Shown here in pieces: positions 23,749 through 34,749 of a stretch of 64,000 bases of DNA. The translations under genes were made by a program, and so were the position numbers. Position 1 is the stretch's first letter. Every line of letters starts with the position of its first letter. The notes under the pieces were generated by a model. It saw nothing but the letters and a program-made list of their open reading frames with translations, was not told the DNA's origin and ran no database searches. This DNA is from Chara braunii (lineage: Eukaryota; Streptophyta; Charophyceae; Charales; Characeae), in NCBI GenBank assembly GCA_003427395.1, contig BFEA01000037.1, positions 4,633,928-4,697,927 on the forward strand, given 5' to 3'.

Positions 23749-23767
23749 ATATATATATATATATATT
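23749..23767. repeat. (TA)n microsatellite
   Basis: Short pure AT/TA run in the 175-bp space between the integrase end and the gag start. Confidence 0.9.
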
Positions 23768-23783
23768 TTAAGTTTCTTTGTTT

Positions 23784-24690
23784 TCATTCACTTATCTTGT
23801 CTCTAATCTTGAATTTCTTTAGCTTAGATCCCGGAACCCAATCTTTTCTTGAAGTGTCATCCAACTCCTCCAATTCATAAGCTCCATGGAGTCCTTGATG
23901 CCTGATTTTGAGGTCCTAGCCATCGCTTACCCAATTTTCTTGACCACTGCTTTTCTAAGGAGGAATCGTATAGCAGTACAATATCTACGACCTTTAACGG
24001 TTCGGCCCTTACTCGAGGAAGTATGTCCAACCTTTCCTTATCTTTCCCACGACAATGAATCATTCAAGTTGCAGCTTCCTGAATCCTATCTTCAGTGCCG
24101 CTAACCTGTTGTGCTCTCAGTTCCAGAAATTCTTTCAATGACAAGCCATTTTCAAAATCCTATTTGTGCCATGTCTTCAGAAAATTTTCCATTGGGAAAG
24201 TTGCATGCCTAACATACCAAAGAGTCGCAGATGCGTACCTAGTCGTCCTCTTAACAGTGATATTCTCTCAACGAATATGGTTCTTAGGAACTTTGGCAAG
24301 AGGTTCAGTTTCCCACCAGTCCACTTAGCTAGCAGCTTCGTAATAGTACCGTGACCTCTTTCAACTGGTGAATTTGTCTGTGGGTGAGTCTGAGTCGTGT
24401 AGTTACCCATCACTTCCAAATCCTCCAGCAGTTCCTTCACCTCCCCACATGTGAACTCATACCCCTTATTGATCATGAACTCGATCACGAATGGGTTTTT
24501 GAGATAGTATTCCTTAATGCACTCCACCAACGTTGCTGCAACTGAAGTTTTACTGGGTACCGGCTGAACTCGGTCAGACTGAGAGCAGCATAGGAGCGAA
24601 TAGTACTATGAAGCTCCCCAGGAATCTTCTCCTGACTCACTCCCACCATTTTTCCCGAGGGACGTATTGCCCGTGACATGGACTTTCATC
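23784..24690 (-). pseudogene. Ty3/gypsy integrase, C-terminal two thirds, broken
   Basis: Minus-strand reading gives the core ATLVECIKEYYLKNPFVIEF, then INKGYEF where active integrases have a D (D to N), then THPQTNSPVERGHG with the catalytic Glu. A GPY/F-type module follows (VLLYDSSLEKQWSRKLGKRW-LGP) and a YELEELD tail ends at TGA (23784-23786). Upstream, the frame is broken near 24530 and 23870, and the first catalytic Asp region is degenerate. Integrase joins element cDNA to host DNA; this copy cannot, since a catalytic residue is lost. It is homologous to 32670-33948 but clearly diverged. Confidence 0.75.
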
Positions 24691-26547
24691 GTGCACTACC
24701 CAAAGAAAGATTCATGCAGACACCTAACCTGAGTTGGGTTCTCTAAGTTGCTCCCTCTTCCGAAAGCCCTGACTGAAGGCTAGCTAGTGTTAATCACCAA
24801 TCCCCCCACTCAGTCGAAACAACTTCCGTACGCCTCTTCCTTTACCTCGTTCATCCAGTGCTGAATATGCAAATTGTTTGACATCCGTTTAATCAGCAAC
24901 AAAGATTGGCGGTGTTATAGGTATGGAATCAACTTTCATACAGTAAGCACTTCACCGACCACTCTCGACTGTACATTGCAATTTTGAGACTACCGGCCTC
25001 CGTTCCAGCTATTTACACCGTACACGCCCAGCTATCAGACATAGGCACTATTCTGGAAATGCACGGACCAGCTCCGACAACAAGCCTTGACAAGGTATAT
25101 CTAGCTTGAGTACAGGTGCAAGTTGTTCCCGCTCATGGATTGCGCAAAACCGCTGCACTTAGAGTTGGATTTGGCCAGATGTTTAGCCAAAAAGAACATA
25201 CAGACTCAAGTAGTGATAAGCAGTGGACGGATAAGTGGGTGAAAGAGCAGACGTCTAGAAGGCTCTGAGTCGATCTTTACATTTGGGGTCTACCTCTTCC
25301 TTTTGAGTAACTTTCACTAATTTTCAGTTTAACCCAAACTCTGGGTCTTACACAGAATAATGTTAACATTTTTCATTCAGACCCCATGCTGGTGTAGGGT
25401 CTACATGCTGAACGAACCATGAAGAGCAGGTAACATCACCAGGGTGAGTCTTTGACCGCCACATCTTTCTGTCAACGGACCAGACCCGGCTGGTACACAA
25501 CATATAACGATTGGAGAATCCTACTCAAATAGTGCACTCCGGACTACCAATAACGAGTTACTTGAGGGTGACCCCGTACGAAATGCTGCTCAACTCTTCT
25601 CGCGTTTAGGCATAGTACCAGAAGGCCGCTATCAGCAGATTTTTAGGGCCCCTACAGGGCACTCAGGTAACGGCCACGGCACAGAGCAACTCAGGCCCAG
25701 TTACTGTTCAGGACCTCACATTTCAGCTTTGCCATCGCATTGTCCACTCAACTCACACTCAAGATCTTTCATAGGACTCAATACGGCAACATGCCTTGCT
25801 CTCACATCAAACAGGGTCTTAATCTAGGAATACGCAGAATGGTTTTAGGCCAGATAGAATCAACACCTCCCTCTTTTTCACTGAAACGACGACCTTAATC
25901 CCCTTCCATTAAGAACTTAACAAGCAAGTATGCAACCTTCCTAAGGGCGACTTGCTTCTTTCCCATCAGGCAATCATGCCTACATGATAAATCAATAATG
26001 CTATTACCTTGTGATCTACTCTTCTTCGGTGTTTGTGTTCTTTCACAGAGGTAGACAAGTCCACACTATTAGGCCAGACCTCCATTAACAAGCACTAAAA
26101 TAGATCAGTGTTTATCACAAAGCTCGCCAAAGTCGATCATCGACCCCTCGCTAGCGACATTCAGAGTTCAGGGCACTAACAACTCTTAACTGCCTCGTGC
26201 TAAGATTACAGAGCAAGGAATGAGTTTTTATTGATTAGGTGCGACACTAGCGACTAATCACAAGCACAAATTGATAAGAGTCTTTCATATAGGTGATCAT
26301 CCATATGATTAGTTTGCAAGCCCGTTAATTGGTCATACACACTTGGCTGAAAGCGAAAAGTCTCTCGGGCCTCAAGACATTCGATATGCCTTAGTCTTCA
26401 CCGATTTGTGGGCGGGGAATTGAAAACAAATACCAATGAAGAAGTCTTATTATTGCTCCGAGAGGCGGATTAAAGAAGTCTGAGTCTCAAAAGATAGCAT
26501 TTTCAAATCCATTCACATACATCGTCAGAAACCAAAGGACAACTTGT
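24691..26547. other. No gene recognised
   Basis: The RT and RNase H expected upstream of the integrase on the minus strand could not be read here. No repeats of note. Confidence 0.45.
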
Positions 26548-28050
26548 GTGAAAACAATCGTTGCTTCGTTCAAGTCTCAGATCTCACTTACACAACTGGT
26601 TAGTGCTAAGTCATCAATGCTGGCCCGGGTAATCACTGTTTGTGCACTATGTTTTCGCAGCAATCATCTGGATCCCCGTTCAGTTAGGTTTTTACACGGA
26701 CCTGCTGAATTAACTTACGAAACGCACATGCCCCCTTATACTTACAATAACCTATACACTCATTGTACCACTCTTGCGAAGGTCATACCTCTTAGTCGTC
26801 CCTCTCCCTGGTCTACTAGGGGCAAGAAGTCGGGACAGTCGGGATCGTCACTTATTCCTCAGTCCGAAAGAGAATATGTACAGATACCTCTTTTTGAGCG
26901 CAGACTCATGTCTCCCCAAGAAGGTAAAATTCAGTCCCCCTTTTCTTCTCAAGTACTAACGCTCACTTATGGAACTAACAGACGATTAACGAATGATGAA
27001 TGAAAGCAGCGCAAAGTTAGGGTATTGCATCTCGGCAATAGTAAGCGAGGAGCCTCGAGCGGGCTGATCCTTCAATGGCAGACGTGATGGGTCGACTTGA
27101 GAACTGGTATCGGCCGACCCCCGCCCACTTCCTCCGCAAGTCGCCAGGCTCCCCTCTGCTCATAATTGTTCCTCCCTCTAGCTTCGCACCGAAAAGCTCA
27201 AGGTTTGCAGGTACAACTAACAGTAGCACGACGAATGATCAGCAAAGGAGAGGGGATTCACTCCAGCTCAACGAAGCGCACATACCTGCGTCCCTTCGTT
27301 CGAAAGTCGCCAACAACCAAGATCAGTCTTTCTCCTACATGACCACTCAGCTTGGACTTAAATCATCGCCGGCATGGATAGCCAACGGACATGCTCGCTC
27401 CTTCTGCGCGGGTCTCACGAGGCTGCCTCCCTTGACTCTATTTGCTCACTCTCACATGCAGTCCCTCTTGTCGCAGCATGGCGGTACCTCAGACAGTCTT
27501 CGCAAGCTATGCCAAGCAGAGGGCCCTCTACACCAAAAACCATGAATCGTACCTTGGCTTACGCCTAGTCCCACCGAAGCTTCTCCAATCTCTACACGGA
27601 ACTGTTGACATCATCGGCAATGCCACACAGGGAGCAACCTTTCTCTCATATCGTGCTTTACATGTCCTCTTAGCCTCCTCTCCTTCCCTTGTAACCACCC
27701 GCTCGTTTAGGAGGAAAAGTTGCAGTGATCACAGTCAGTTCACACACAAGAAAGTGTGTATCATGATTGCTATGGAGGAGGTCATAATTACCTAAGTAGA
27801 GAGCACCATCTCAGGATGCCAGTCAGGACAGGCGAGCGCCCGTATATCAAAACAAGTTTAAACTCTGCTCAAGCTCCTTTCTCTTGGTTTGCTCATAGAA
27901 GACCAGTGTCATCAGTCCGTCGTCCAAACATCGACTACTCGCCCAGTTGCGTCCGCTCACTTCTCTCTAGCAACCTTCTTCTTTTTCTCTCGTAACCACT
28001 CACTCTTTTCGTTCTTCCACGCTCTCGAGTTGACCTCTCACCACACGAGT
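26548..28050. other. Unrecognised frames only
   Basis: Two plus-strand frames of about 150 codons (26548-27003, 27075-27545) lack motifs, and each is overlapped by other frames. 27935-28140 is CT-rich. Probably noncoding. Confidence 0.4.
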
Positions 28051-28521
28051 CTAACGGTTCTGGTCCCTTTTTCTTCTCGAGTTGACCTCGGGACCACTCT
28101 CTCCTGGCGCGGACCGCGGGTGGTCCCTCCTCCACTGGTCTAGTCCATGCCACGACAGGGTCCCTGCATCACTCATCTCACTCTCTCCCCCAGACTCCCT
28201 GTCCAGGTGAGCCTGCTCTCGGTCCACCGTATCTTTACAGGTCTCTGCCTCATGGTAGGTCACGGTTACCCGCATTTCCGCAATCACGTCGTCCGTTCTG
28301 CAGCGTCTCTTCGCGCGGTCCTTAGCCTCAGTAATAGCTGCTTGTAACTTTGAGTTAGCTCTCATTTCCTCCTCTCTTGCTTCTTCTACGTTAATTTTTA
28401 GCTTAACTTCATCGCCCCCGTCATAGTTGAGCATTACGGTAATCCAAGGCCCTTCCCCAGACATCGGCTTCCAACGAGTCAGAAGGTTCCAACAGTCTGG
28501 TCTATAGTTATGCAGAGTCAT
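28051..28521 (-). pseudogene. R1-encoded protein, longest copy
   Basis: A 156-codon frame reading from MTLHNYRPDCWN to the CT-rich edge. In order: WKPM..EG, LNYDGGDEVKLKINVEEAREEEMR, a predicted helix rich in Ala/Lys/Arg (AAITEAKDRAKRRCR), then EMRVTVTYHEAE, then charged low-complexity sequence. The second copy at 6674-7278 conserves the first and last motifs, so this was once a real protein. The helix with alternating charges suggests coiled-coil or nucleic-acid contact. I cannot name the family; intactness of the C-terminus is doubtful. Confidence 0.4.
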
Positions 28522-29910
28522 AGCAAGACGTCACTCAATAGACTCAGTACCATCCCAGGCCACTAACTCAAAATAGTGCGTGCTAGAGAGCTCACAGTGT
28601 AGGCAAAATGTCGTCGAATGGCAAGTTGTGAGCAGCGACTTGACTCTCAGAGCGTGGAGAGCACGTCTGACACTCACTAACAAGGCGATAACCAGTGACT
28701 CAACCTCCCCTTTTTTCATAGAACCACCAGTTATCGTGATCCCTGCGTTCTGAACGAGGGACCAGACTCAAATGACATTTGAATTTTTATATTTTATTAA
28801 CTGTATTTTTTTTTTGAAGAATAACAAACAAGTAGAATAAAAGGAAAGGATTGAAGGTTGAACCCCAACGGTCACATTATGAGTGGAACTCTCTGGAGTC
28901 CATCGCAGCCCCTCTATTTTGTGACGTGACGTTTTTGTTTGCGGGGCAGTCCCATTATGGAATATTGCCCGACACTTCACTTACCTCATAAGGAACTTAC
29001 GAGCTACCACCAACGGGTACCCGTATCCGATAGTAAGGAGGGGGCCTATGACCTTCCACCGGGGTGAGAGGCTTCCTACAGAAGTGGCCACGGGTTACCC
29101 CTCTTTTGGGGTCTCATTGGGCGGCGCTCAACCAAACAGGTCATCCACGGTGCATCACTTGAAGGGTCAGGTTAGTCTAGACCACCGAACTTCAATCGAG
29201 TTAGAGAATGAAACGTTTGTTCCCCTTCCTGCGAAGTGATAGAAGAGAGGGAATAATAATAAAAAATCAAAGGTAAAGAAAGAAGGAATAAAAATGCAAT
29301 AAGAAAAGATTCGTGCCACCACTAGATATTTCCGATTAACTAAACCATAATTCGATAAATGCATTTTTAGTCTTCTTTTTTTCCTTCTTTTTATTTTCTT
29401 TTAATGAGTTTTCCTCTAGTAACCGTCGCTTCCGCACCTACCCCAGAACACGACTATAGGGGTCCAACGTGTAGTTGAGAAAAACATATCGACTATCACT
29501 ATCCCACTTCTACACTATCCGGATAATGACCATCGGGGCCCAATGTGCGACTAACCCTGCTACCCCTTTTCTATCACGCTAGGCAACCTCGACGGTCACT
29601 TCAACTACGGGGCAACACACCGTAAGGCAGGATACCGAACATGTGCGGTTCCACTGGAAAACTCAGTATCTGGGCCTGTCAGTTCCACACGACCTTGCGG
29701 TCTCGCACCAGGCTTACAACGGTAAGTGAGCGGACGGACTGGTACACAGTGGAGGGCCGGGACACCGCGCCCTCCGACATAATACCAAACCCCCGCACAG
29801 TGTCCCCGCTGGGCCAAAATGACATTAACAATTAATATAAAACAACAAGAGTCAGTTGTGCACTCACTCATTTTCATTGTGACTTGCAATGAAGTTCGCA
29901 CTGTAACTTT
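28051..29910 (-). mobile_element. Repeat family R1, copy 2
   Basis: Partner of 6640-7898 plus 9640-10210, without the hAT-like insertion. Best-conserved parts are 29015-29180 and the protein-coding part at 28051-28521. Termini were not defined. Confidence 0.55.
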
Positions 29911-30055
29911 CCACTAACTGGTTTCCCAAACCCACAACGCAACGTCTTCTTTCTTGTTCTCTTTGCGACACGCATCACTTTATGCATGACCTGTGTATTA
30001 ACTCTCCTCCCTCTTCTCCTAATAATTCAGTCTTCTCGTTCTCAAGCCTTCTTTT

Positions 30056-30641
30056 AATCTATATCTTGTCGCAACGTACCTCTTTCTCCTTCTTCTCACA
30101 CCACACCTGAGGTACGTAGAGGACAGAGAAGAGGGAGAGGTGATAGAGGAGGGAAGGCACGCGAAGAACCGCCAGCTCGTGCACGACGAGAGTTCAGTTC
30201 GGAGGAGGAGGAGGAGAAGGATGTGTGGGGATATGGTTCTCATACGAGACCATTTCAGCGCCAGCCTTCCGTAGGTTGGTATGAGAGAACTTCATCCCCT
30301 ACGAGGATGGAGTATTTTCAGAAAAAGTTTGAGGCGCGTTGTGGCGCACCCAACACCTCTTCTCCCTCTTACTCACCCAGGGCTCCCACCACTCCAGTGG
30401 CAAGCAGAGCCTTAACACCTCTTCTCCCTCTTACTCACCCAGGGCTCCCACCACTCCAGTGGCAAGCAGAGCCTTAGTACCTACAGTGCCTCCTCCTATA
30501 CCATGCATAACTCCTCCTCTTACCTCGTTCAATAGCTTCTCCCTCTTCTGCATTTTCTTCCTTTTTTCTTTGCTTCAGATGAAATTCATGATCATCCTTT
30601 ATCTTTTATATAAACACGATATCCTTTCTTTGAACTTCTGA
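30056..30641 (+). pseudogene. RG-rich/acidic ORF disrupted by a 62-bp duplication
   Basis: A plus-strand frame open from about 30056 encodes an Arg/Gly-rich run (RRGQRRGRGDRGG), a Glu run (EEEEEKDVWGYG), then MEYFQKKFEA and a Pro/Ser-rich tail. A 62-bp tandem duplication (30352-30413 and 30414-30475) is not a multiple of three and throws the frame to a stop at 30477; the other frame continues to 30641. A polypyrimidine stretch ending TTTGCTTCAG at about 30580 would make a good 3' splice site. Composition is gag-like, but no family is recognised. It could be an exon of a host gene. Confidence 0.35.
30352..30475. repeat. 62-bp tandem duplication
   Basis: Two virtually identical 62-bp units, indicating a recent event. 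Confidence 0.95.
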
Positions 30642-31087
30642 GTCTTTTGTCTTTCTTGACTTTTCAGTCTATTCCCTAGTGTCCTTGGCTTAAGAGTTTG
30701 AATACCTTGAGGTCGAGGATGCAGGTTTCTTGTGAACCAAGCCGCTTGTCGGCCACCAAATAAATTTAAGAAGGATTTCTCATTTGCTGTTGGTATGACT
30801 TGCCGCTGAACTCTTTCAGTGAAAAGGTTACCTTGGCATGACTTGCCGCTGAACTCTTTCAGCGAAAAGGTTACCTTGTTCCTTGTCTTTGACGGTGACG
30901 CCAGGGATGTTGTCCATGTGATATTAACGTCGAGGACACTCATTATTTCTGTCATATCGGGGATAGGGTATACCAAACCTTTTCCCTGTTCTCTGGTCTG
31001 AGTGAGACGTCTTCTCAACTTCTCAAGCAACTCAGGGAATACCAAACTCTGTTCTTTCTCTCTTGTCTGAGCGAGACACACTCTCAC
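30599..31087 (-). CDS. Unrecognised ORF with internal repeats
   Basis: A 162-codon minus-strand frame from a GTG at 31087. It contains a repeated QTRE....LV.P motif (LAQTREKEQSLVFPEL and LTQTREQGKGLVYPIP) and a repeated QG..F.E..Q/FSLKEFSGK segment, produced by tandem nucleotide repeats at 30792-30877 and 30971-31140. It lies 1.6 kb downstream of the integrase stop of the 32.7-42.3 kb element on the same strand, so a 3' ORF of that element is possible. Basic, no membrane segment. Could equally be repeat-driven chance. Confidence 0.25.
   Translation of the reverse strand: MRVCLAQTREKEQSLVFPELLEKLRRRLTQTREQGKGLVYPIPDMTEIMSVLDVNITWTTSLASPSKTRNKVTFSLKEFSGKSCQGNLFTERVQRQVIPTANEKSFLNLFGGRQAAWFTRNLHPRPQGIQTLKPRTLGNRLKSQERQKTQKFKERISCLYKR
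30792..30877. repeat. 43-bp tandem duplication
   Basis: Units start at 30792 and 30835 and differ at two positions. Confidence 0.95.
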
Positions 31088-31140
31088 GTCTCAGACAAAT
31101 GAAAGGGGCTACCAAACCCCTTTTCTTTTCTCTGCCTTTG
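30971..31140. repeat. Three-unit tandem repeat, period about 70 bp
   Basis: TACCAAAC starts units at 30971, 31040 and 31110; GTCTGAG.GAGAC follows in the first two units. Confidence 0.75.
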
Positions 31141-31329
31141 AAGTTTTTGAAGTGTCTGTGTGATCCTGCAAAACAACAAGTCTCTCAGTCCCAACATACA
31201 GACTCCCTGACACACAGTCATCAATCAGTAATTAAATAAAAATAAATCAATATAGAAACCCATAGCAAAATAATAAATAAACATAAACAGTTCTTCACAC
31301 CCAAGAGTTAGTGATTGCCTTGGTTTCGG

Positions 31330-31890
31330 CCTACCACTGACCAGGAATGACAGACCTCCCATCAGCCTGACATACCTGATTCGGACCGCCTCAGGCCAGG
31401 ACCAGTCAGACCATTTGTCTTGACGACCCCTTTAACCTACCTCTAGGTCAGAACGACCATACCCACTACTTGAGTATGATGACCCTTTGGCACTCTCACC
31501 AGGACACCGAGATTATAGCGGGTCTGGTCACCCTATGACGGTAGACCTCTTGTCAGCCTAACTGTCCCGTATCCGGATTTGACCACTGTGGTTGGGGGCT
31601 GGCTCACCCACCAGTTTTTTGCCAAGGGCGCTGGCTGCCCCGCCCAAATTTTTGAACGTGGGACCCGGTCTAACCACGGTTTCAGGCTCTGGCAAACCTC
31701 ACTGGATTGCATCCTCTGCCTGCGGTAGGGTTCTAGCTGACCCCTTTCGACCTCACAGGCCAGACCCCCGGAGTCTTTAGCCTCAGTCAACTACGGAATT
31801 CGACACTCGCGTTGGGAACCTGCTGACCCCACCAGATTGCAACCTACTGCGGTAAGGCTCTGACTAGCCCCGACAATCAATCCATCTTGA
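31330..31890. repeat. Degenerate minisatellite-like region
   Basis: Segments around 31695-31745 and 31825-31880 share GATTGCA.CC, CTGCGGTA.GG.TCT and TGACCCC, and looser copies occur to the left. It lies just beyond the 3' side of the large minus-strand element, where its 3' LTR was expected but not found. Confidence 0.4.
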
Positions 31891-32669
31891 GGTTTGAGAA
31901 GATCCCAGGTACAGACAGTCAAGCAAACATCGCACACACAGTTAGACAACTGATGCCCTAGATAACAAAACAAACATTTATCAAAAGACGTCCATTCGGT
32001 CTCAAGAGGCACTAAACAACAACAAATGACAGTCGATAATGCATTTCTCAGAAACCTCCCTTCGGTCCCAGGAAATACAAAGTGTTCATCCCAGAGTCTC
32101 ACCCCTCATCTGAAACAGAAAATAGGCAACATAGTCAAGAAACACGAAATCCCCATGCCGACAACTCTCTGGTCAAGCAAGACTAAACTTCTTTATGCCT
32201 ATCTTCTTGATAGCTCTCTTGGACAAACAACTTAGTCAAAAGACACGAAGTCTCTCCACTAACAACTCTAGTCAGGTAGAGTTGAACTTCTTTTATGCCC
32301 GTCAGATTTTATCCTCATCATGAGATCAACACTGGTTACTCTTGTATCACAGCCACGAGTTCTCCGAACTTAATATCACTGCAACTGCACTTTACAGTTA
32401 CTCCCCACTCAGAGATCTGATGCTCAAGGATCGACTGCGGCTCAGCATTCATGACATTTTGATCTCATTGATTCCATCACTTCTAGGAAGTAATAAAATC
32501 AGTTCAGATGCAGAAATAAATACAGATCGTCTGAAAGATCTCTCTCAAGTCCTTTGTAACAAAATCTGTCATGCTGAAAATTGACACACTGACTTGACAA
32601 TGCAAGAATAGTCAAAATTATGTTGAAGTTCTTGTCTTTGGTGTACCTCTCTGCCTATTCATACTTTTC
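31891..32669. other. No gene recognised
   Basis: Presumed 3' untranslated region of the minus-strand element. No copy of the 210-bp LTR could be found. Confidence 0.45.
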
Positions 32670-33948
32670 TCAGTTCTTTGGAGCATCTCTCTTACTGGGT
32701 GGCTGATTCTTCTTTCCTTTTTTTGAGGTCATTGTAGGGACCAAGTCAGGGTCTTTAAAGATAAACTTGCGAAGTCTTGACCCTGATACCATATCATGAA
32801 CTCTTGAGCCATGCATCTCAAATATCTCATAGACTTTGTCGTCTGCTTCAACTGTAATTTTGTAGGGACCGAGTCATCTAAGCTGCAATGGTTTAGTCCA
32901 CTGAGTCTGAAGGGAACGGTCAAATAGGAGGACAACGTCACCAACTTTTAATTTCTGTTTCCTTATATATCTCTTCTTATTCCATCTCTCTTGATTCTGC
33001 TGGTTGTCATTCTCTCTGCAGCATCCATTACTGTTTAATCAACCTCTGATATCTGCCTCATTCGAATATGAAGAAGCTCTGAGATAAAATATTCTTTGTC
33101 ACTCTCTTAACTCGACTAAGTCTTGATTATAATCTCAATAAGTAAAGTAGCATATCGGTCATACCACAGAGTGAATGAAGCATAACCAGTAGTTCTCTTG
33201 ACAGTAATGTTGTCAGCGTAAATTGCAACTCTTAATACTTTTGACCAGTTTCTAAGGTTCCCTTCACACTATTTAGTCAACGAATATTTCAGTGTTCTAT
33301 GACCCCTCTCAACTGACGCATTTGTTTGAGGAGGATAAGTAGTTACATACTGGATTCTGACACCCAGTCCGAGAGTGGTTCTTCTTACAATCTCATTTAT
33401 GAATTCAGACCCTCTGTCTGAGACAAACTCTCTGATGAAGGGATATCTGAGAAAGATTTCCTCTATCCAATCAACCACATGTTTGGTTGTCTTCCTCCTC
33501 AGAGCCTTTACCTCGACATACCCAGAAAATTTTCTCTTATATTCAATATGTATCTCATCCCGCCCTTGCCTAATGGCATGGTGATGAGATTCAGGTGAAC
33601 TCGACTGCCTGGCTCTACCAGGATAGTAGGAAACAAGAGTTCAATCATCCTCGTTGTAGATCTCTTCTGACATAATACACATGACTTACAAAATTTGTAA
33701 ATCATGTCTCTCATGCCAGGCCAGAAGTAAAATTTAATTGTCTTAGAGTAGGTTGCTTCTGCAGCTCTATGACCACCTGCAACCCCTTCATGTAAAACAA
33801 CAATTATTTCCAGTTGTTTTTCTTTTCCACAGACCACTCTTAATGAGGGTAATCCTCTCTTTCCATCCACGAAAAGGTGACCTCGCTTTAGCCTGAACTT
33901 CTTTTTTGAACCTTTGCAGTAATACTCCTTTAGCCGTTTTTTTTTCAT
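32670..33948 (-). pseudogene. Integrase (pol C-terminal part), broken
   Basis: Minus-strand domains in order: an N-terminal HHCC zinc-binding domain (LHEGVAGGH...CVLCQK, about 33650-33800), the catalytic core with N in place of the first Asp (LNLITMP), an intact SDRGSEF and an intact Glu in NASVERGH (about 33310-33440), then a GPY/F module whose Trp is replaced by TGA (LR-stop-LGPY, about 32875), ending at TGA 32670-32672. At least two frames are needed. Integrase inserts the cDNA into the genome. Loss of the first Asp and the stops make it inactive. Closest relative in the window is 23784-24690. Confidence 0.85.
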
Positions 33949-34317
33949 CTTTTTTCCGATCTCTTGGTAACTTTCATCATATTCCTAAAAAATTAAAGAA
34001 ATATTTTCTCCTTTCTTTTCAGTTTCTTCCTCATTCTTTGACCAAGAACTTTCCCCCAGCTCATGGGCAGTTACGGCTGCTGCATTAATTTTTGCGTACC
34101 AATCGTTTTGTTTTTGCTCTTCTTCATTTTCAAGGACTAATTCATAGACATAGGTATCAGGGATTTCTCCTCAGTTGTCTCTTTTTTTAGGCCATAAGCT
34201 CCACTTATAGGAATTTGGAGCCTTACAGTCTTCATCACCTTCTTTATTCAGGAAGTTATCTACATAAGCAGATTCTTCAATTGTCCCAACAACATTTTCA
34301 TCTTGTTATTTTCTCCA

Positions 34318-34725
34318 TTCAATTTTGCTTAGGCCATCCGCCCGATTTTTCTCTGTAGGAATTTTTTCTAACTTGAAATCGAAAATTCAAATGAAGGCAA
34401 CCCACCTGCTTACTGTTGGATCCATCTGTTGGTGCTTCTTAATAGCACCAATCACAACAGATGCATCAGTTATCAGGATGAATCTCATTCCAAGTACATA
34501 GTATCTGAAACACCTAAGGCAATGGATGATTGACAATAACTCTTTTTTAAATTGGGTGTTGCCTCTTTCTGTAGAATTAAGAGTTTTACTCTCATATCTC
34601 AGAGGTCTCTTTATTCCATTCCCATCTTTATGAATAAATACACCACCAAGAACTACTCGTCCCTCATCTGCCTCGATGATGAAGGGTCTTCCCTCCTCTT
34701 CATCATAAAACGGCACCCTCAACAT
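34318..34725 (-). pseudogene. RNase H domain and connection
   Basis: A minus-strand frame carries the typical series after RT: F.IEADEG with the first acidic residue, G.VF..D..G..RPLRYESKTLN, KELLSI with the Glu, and LITDAS with the next Asp. The domain ends in ADGLSKIEW at about 34320. RNase H degrades the RNA template after first-strand synthesis. The catalytic acids visible here are kept, although neighbouring parts of pol are broken. The linker to integrase (33949-34317) contains in-frame stops. Confidence 0.8.
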
Positions 34726-34749
34726 TACTTCCCCATCTTTTTACTTTTC

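Noticed and set aside
26548-27545. Two plus-strand frames of about 150 codons
   Set aside because: No recognisable domain, repeated copy or splice context; kept only as unassigned sequence.
31141-32669. Search for the 3' LTR of the large minus-strand element
   Set aside because: No TGTCGC...GGAACA.CA copy found; the AT-rich run near 31225 is only superficially similar.
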